From the NCBI GenBank assembly GCA_049653045.1, contig JBASFN010000001.1, forward strand, positions 1 through 5,700: DNA of 5,700 nucleotides. The letters are read 5' to 3'. The notes under the pieces were generated by a model. The model saw only the letters and a list, made by a program, of their open reading frames with translations, was not told the DNA's origin and did not search any database. Shown piece after piece: positions 4,972 through 5,700 of the stretch. Numbering within the stretch: position 1 is the stretch's first letter; every line of letters starts with the position of its first letter. Both the position numbers and the translations under genes were made by a program. Source of the DNA: UBA7657 sp049653045 (GTDB lineage Bacteria; Pseudomonadota; Alphaproteobacteria; Micavibrionales; Micavibrionaceae).

Positions 4972-5700
4972 CCCCGCCCCCATCCGTCATTGCGAGCCGA
5001 AGGCGAAGCAATCCGGTGTCTTGACGATTTCTGGATTGCTTCGTCGCTACACTCCTCGCAATGACATATTTTTTTACCTCTGCGCCCTCTGCGCCTCTGC
5101 GGTGATTTTTCTTTTTTCTGCCGCACCTGCCCTTGCCCAGTCGGTGAATCTCGACCTCGGCGCGGGCGGCGATGGCTCCGTCACGGGGCGTGTGGTGCAA
5201 ATGGTCATCCTCCTCACCGTTTTATCCCTCGCACCCTCGATCCTCATTATGATGACCTCGTTCACGCGGGTGATTGTCGTTCTGTCTTTCCTCCGCACCG
5301 CCATCGGCATTCAACAAACGCCGCCCAACACGGTGATGATTTCCCTCGCCATGTTCCTGACACTGTTCATTATGACCCCCACATTCGAGGCCGCCTACAA
5401 AACCGCCTTCGTCCCCCTGATGAATAACGAGATCAACGAGGTGGAGGCGTTCGAGCGCGGGATCGTGCCGTTCAAAACCTTCATGCTGCATCACGTGCGG
5501 GAGAAAGACCTCAATCTTTTTATCGGCCTCACCAAAACGGAAGCCCCCAAAGACCCGATGGCCACGCCGATTCAAGTCGTCATTCCCGCCTTTATGATTT
5601 CCGAATTGCGCCGCGCCTTTGAAATCGGGTTCATGCTGTTCATGCCGTTTCTGATTATCGACCTTGTTACGGCCTCAATATTGATGTCGATGGGTATGAT
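4955..5700 (+). CDS. fliP: FliP, flagellar export gate protein (3' end outside window), with repeat-encoded N-terminus
   Basis: FliP forms the pentameric core of the export gate. From ATG 4955 the frame is open for 248 complete codons to the window edge; about 45 C-terminal residues should be missing. The mature part is typical: MMTSFTR (99-105), FLRTAIGIQQTPPNTVMISL region (110-130), FIMTP, EAFERGIVPFKTFMLHH, and FEIGFMLFMPFLIIDLVTAS near the end. Cleavage is expected after A61 (PALA/QS). The pre-sequence of 61 residues is far longer than usual (about 20-30). Residues 11-37 are encoded by an 80-bp palindromic repeat and residues 41-50 by a CCTCTGCG repeat, so most of the signal-peptide core comes from repeat DNA. 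ATG 4955 is favoured by GGAG ten bases upstream and the operon-style overlap with fliO. TTG 5036 would give a 34-residue signal peptide beginning LLRRYTPRND and is a real alternative; GTG 5102 would leave no proper n-region. Confidence 0.93.
   Translation, partial: MTRKYNPAPIRHCEPKAKQSGVLTISGLLRRYTPRNDIFFYLCALCASAVIFLFSAAPALAQSVNLDLGAGGDGSVTGRVVQMVILLTVLSLAPSILIMMTSFTRVIVVLSFLRTAIGIQQTPPNTVMISLAMFLTLFIMTPTFEAAYKTAFVPLMNNEINEVEAFERGIVPFKTFMLHHVREKDLNLFIGLTKTEAPKDPMATPIQVVIPAFMISELRRAFEIGFMLFMPFLIIDLVTASILMSMGM
4986..5065. repeat. 80-bp imperfect palindromic element (GTCATTGCGAG family) inside fliP
   Basis: The left arm starts GTCATTGCGAG and runs to GAAGCAATCCGG (5005-5016); the right arm starts CTGGATTGCTTC (5031-5042) and ends CTCGCAATGAC (5055-5065). 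The arms are inverted copies with a few mismatches and a small length difference, around a centre of about 14 bases. Elements with these ends and the GAAGCAATCC core are scattered through many bacterial genomes as REP- or MITE-like repeats, in my recollection. As RNA it would form a long hairpin starting 31 bases into fliP. It is read through without a stop in the fliP frame. No transposase or clear target duplication is visible. Confidence 0.85.
5077..5101. repeat. Triple CCTCTGCG direct repeat next to the palindrome
   Basis: CCTCTGCG occurs at 5077-5084, 5086-5093 and 5094-5101, between T-rich flanks (5069-5075 and 5107-5117). Sequences of the form 'CTCTGCGCCCTCTGCGCCTCTGCGG' recur between genes in many unrelated bacterial genomes, to my knowledge, often next to T runs. 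In the fliP frame the three copies encode the hydrophobic stretch LCALCASAV (42-50), which forms the first half of the signal-peptide core. Confidence 0.7.

Noticed and set aside
4986..5065. Palindrome as a rho-independent terminator between fliO and fliP or as a CRISPR-like repeat
   Set aside because: The following T run exists, but the element lies inside an open fliP frame, has a long imperfect stem more like a REP/MITE element, and there is only one copy with no spacers.
5061..5105. ATG 5061 as the fliP start
   Set aside because: That frame meets TGA at 5103 after 14 codons and differs from the FliP frame.
4635..5126. Minus-strand frames of 163 and 100 codons across the fliO-fliP junction
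   Set aside because: They lie antisense to fliO and fliP. Their peptides (CHCEECSDEAIQ, SPQRRRGRRG) are the well-known spurious readings of the palindrome and CTCTGCG repeats.
5222..5575. 117-codon minus-strand frame opposite fliP
   Set aside because: Antisense to the conserved FliP core; rich in His, Gly and Glu as expected for a shadow frame.

Overview
The window is a piece of a flagellar gene cluster, most likely from an alphaproteobacterium. The order flgB-flgC-fliE-fliQ-fliR-flhB on one strand is typical of that class, and a gene with a predicted membrane segment starts just after flhB, where several alphaproteobacteria carry the sensor kinase cckA. Composition is moderate (near 50% GC by eye). 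I cannot fix a genus; a Micavibrio-like or Rhodospirillales-like lineage would fit.

Layout. Two operons diverge from a 59-bp gap at 3982-4040. Leftward (minus strand) run flgB and flgC (proximal rod), fliE (MS-ring/rod adaptor), fliQ and fliR (export gate), flhB (export switch) and the first 41 codons of an unidentified gene that leaves the window at base 1. Rightward (plus strand) run a free-standing FlhB C-terminal-domain protein (FlhX type), an 84-aa helical protein of unknown function, fliO, and fliP, which leaves the window at base 5700. Together they encode most of the flagellar type III export gate (FliP, FliQ, FliR, FlhB), its assembly factor FliO, and the first substrates exported through it (FliE, FlgB, FlgC). 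A strong sigma-54 type -24/-12 element at 4025-4040 points at flgB and lies directly against the start codon of the divergent flhX gene.

The unusual part is the small extra DNA at three junctions of export-gate genes. (1) Between fliO and fliP lie an 80-bp imperfect palindrome of the 'GTCATTGCGAG...GCAATGAC' kind and, next to it, a triple 'CCTCTGCG' repeat. Both are read through in frame and appear to encode the N-terminus and most of the signal peptide of FliP. (2) Between fliE and fliQ lie nine degenerate 7-bp units that run up to the fliE stop and leave fliQ without a visible Shine-Dalgarno sequence. (3) Between fliQ and fliR there is a 417-bp segment carrying an AT-rich 82-codon reading frame in the opposite direction, with its own plausible promoter and ribosome site. 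The core flagellar genes themselves look intact.
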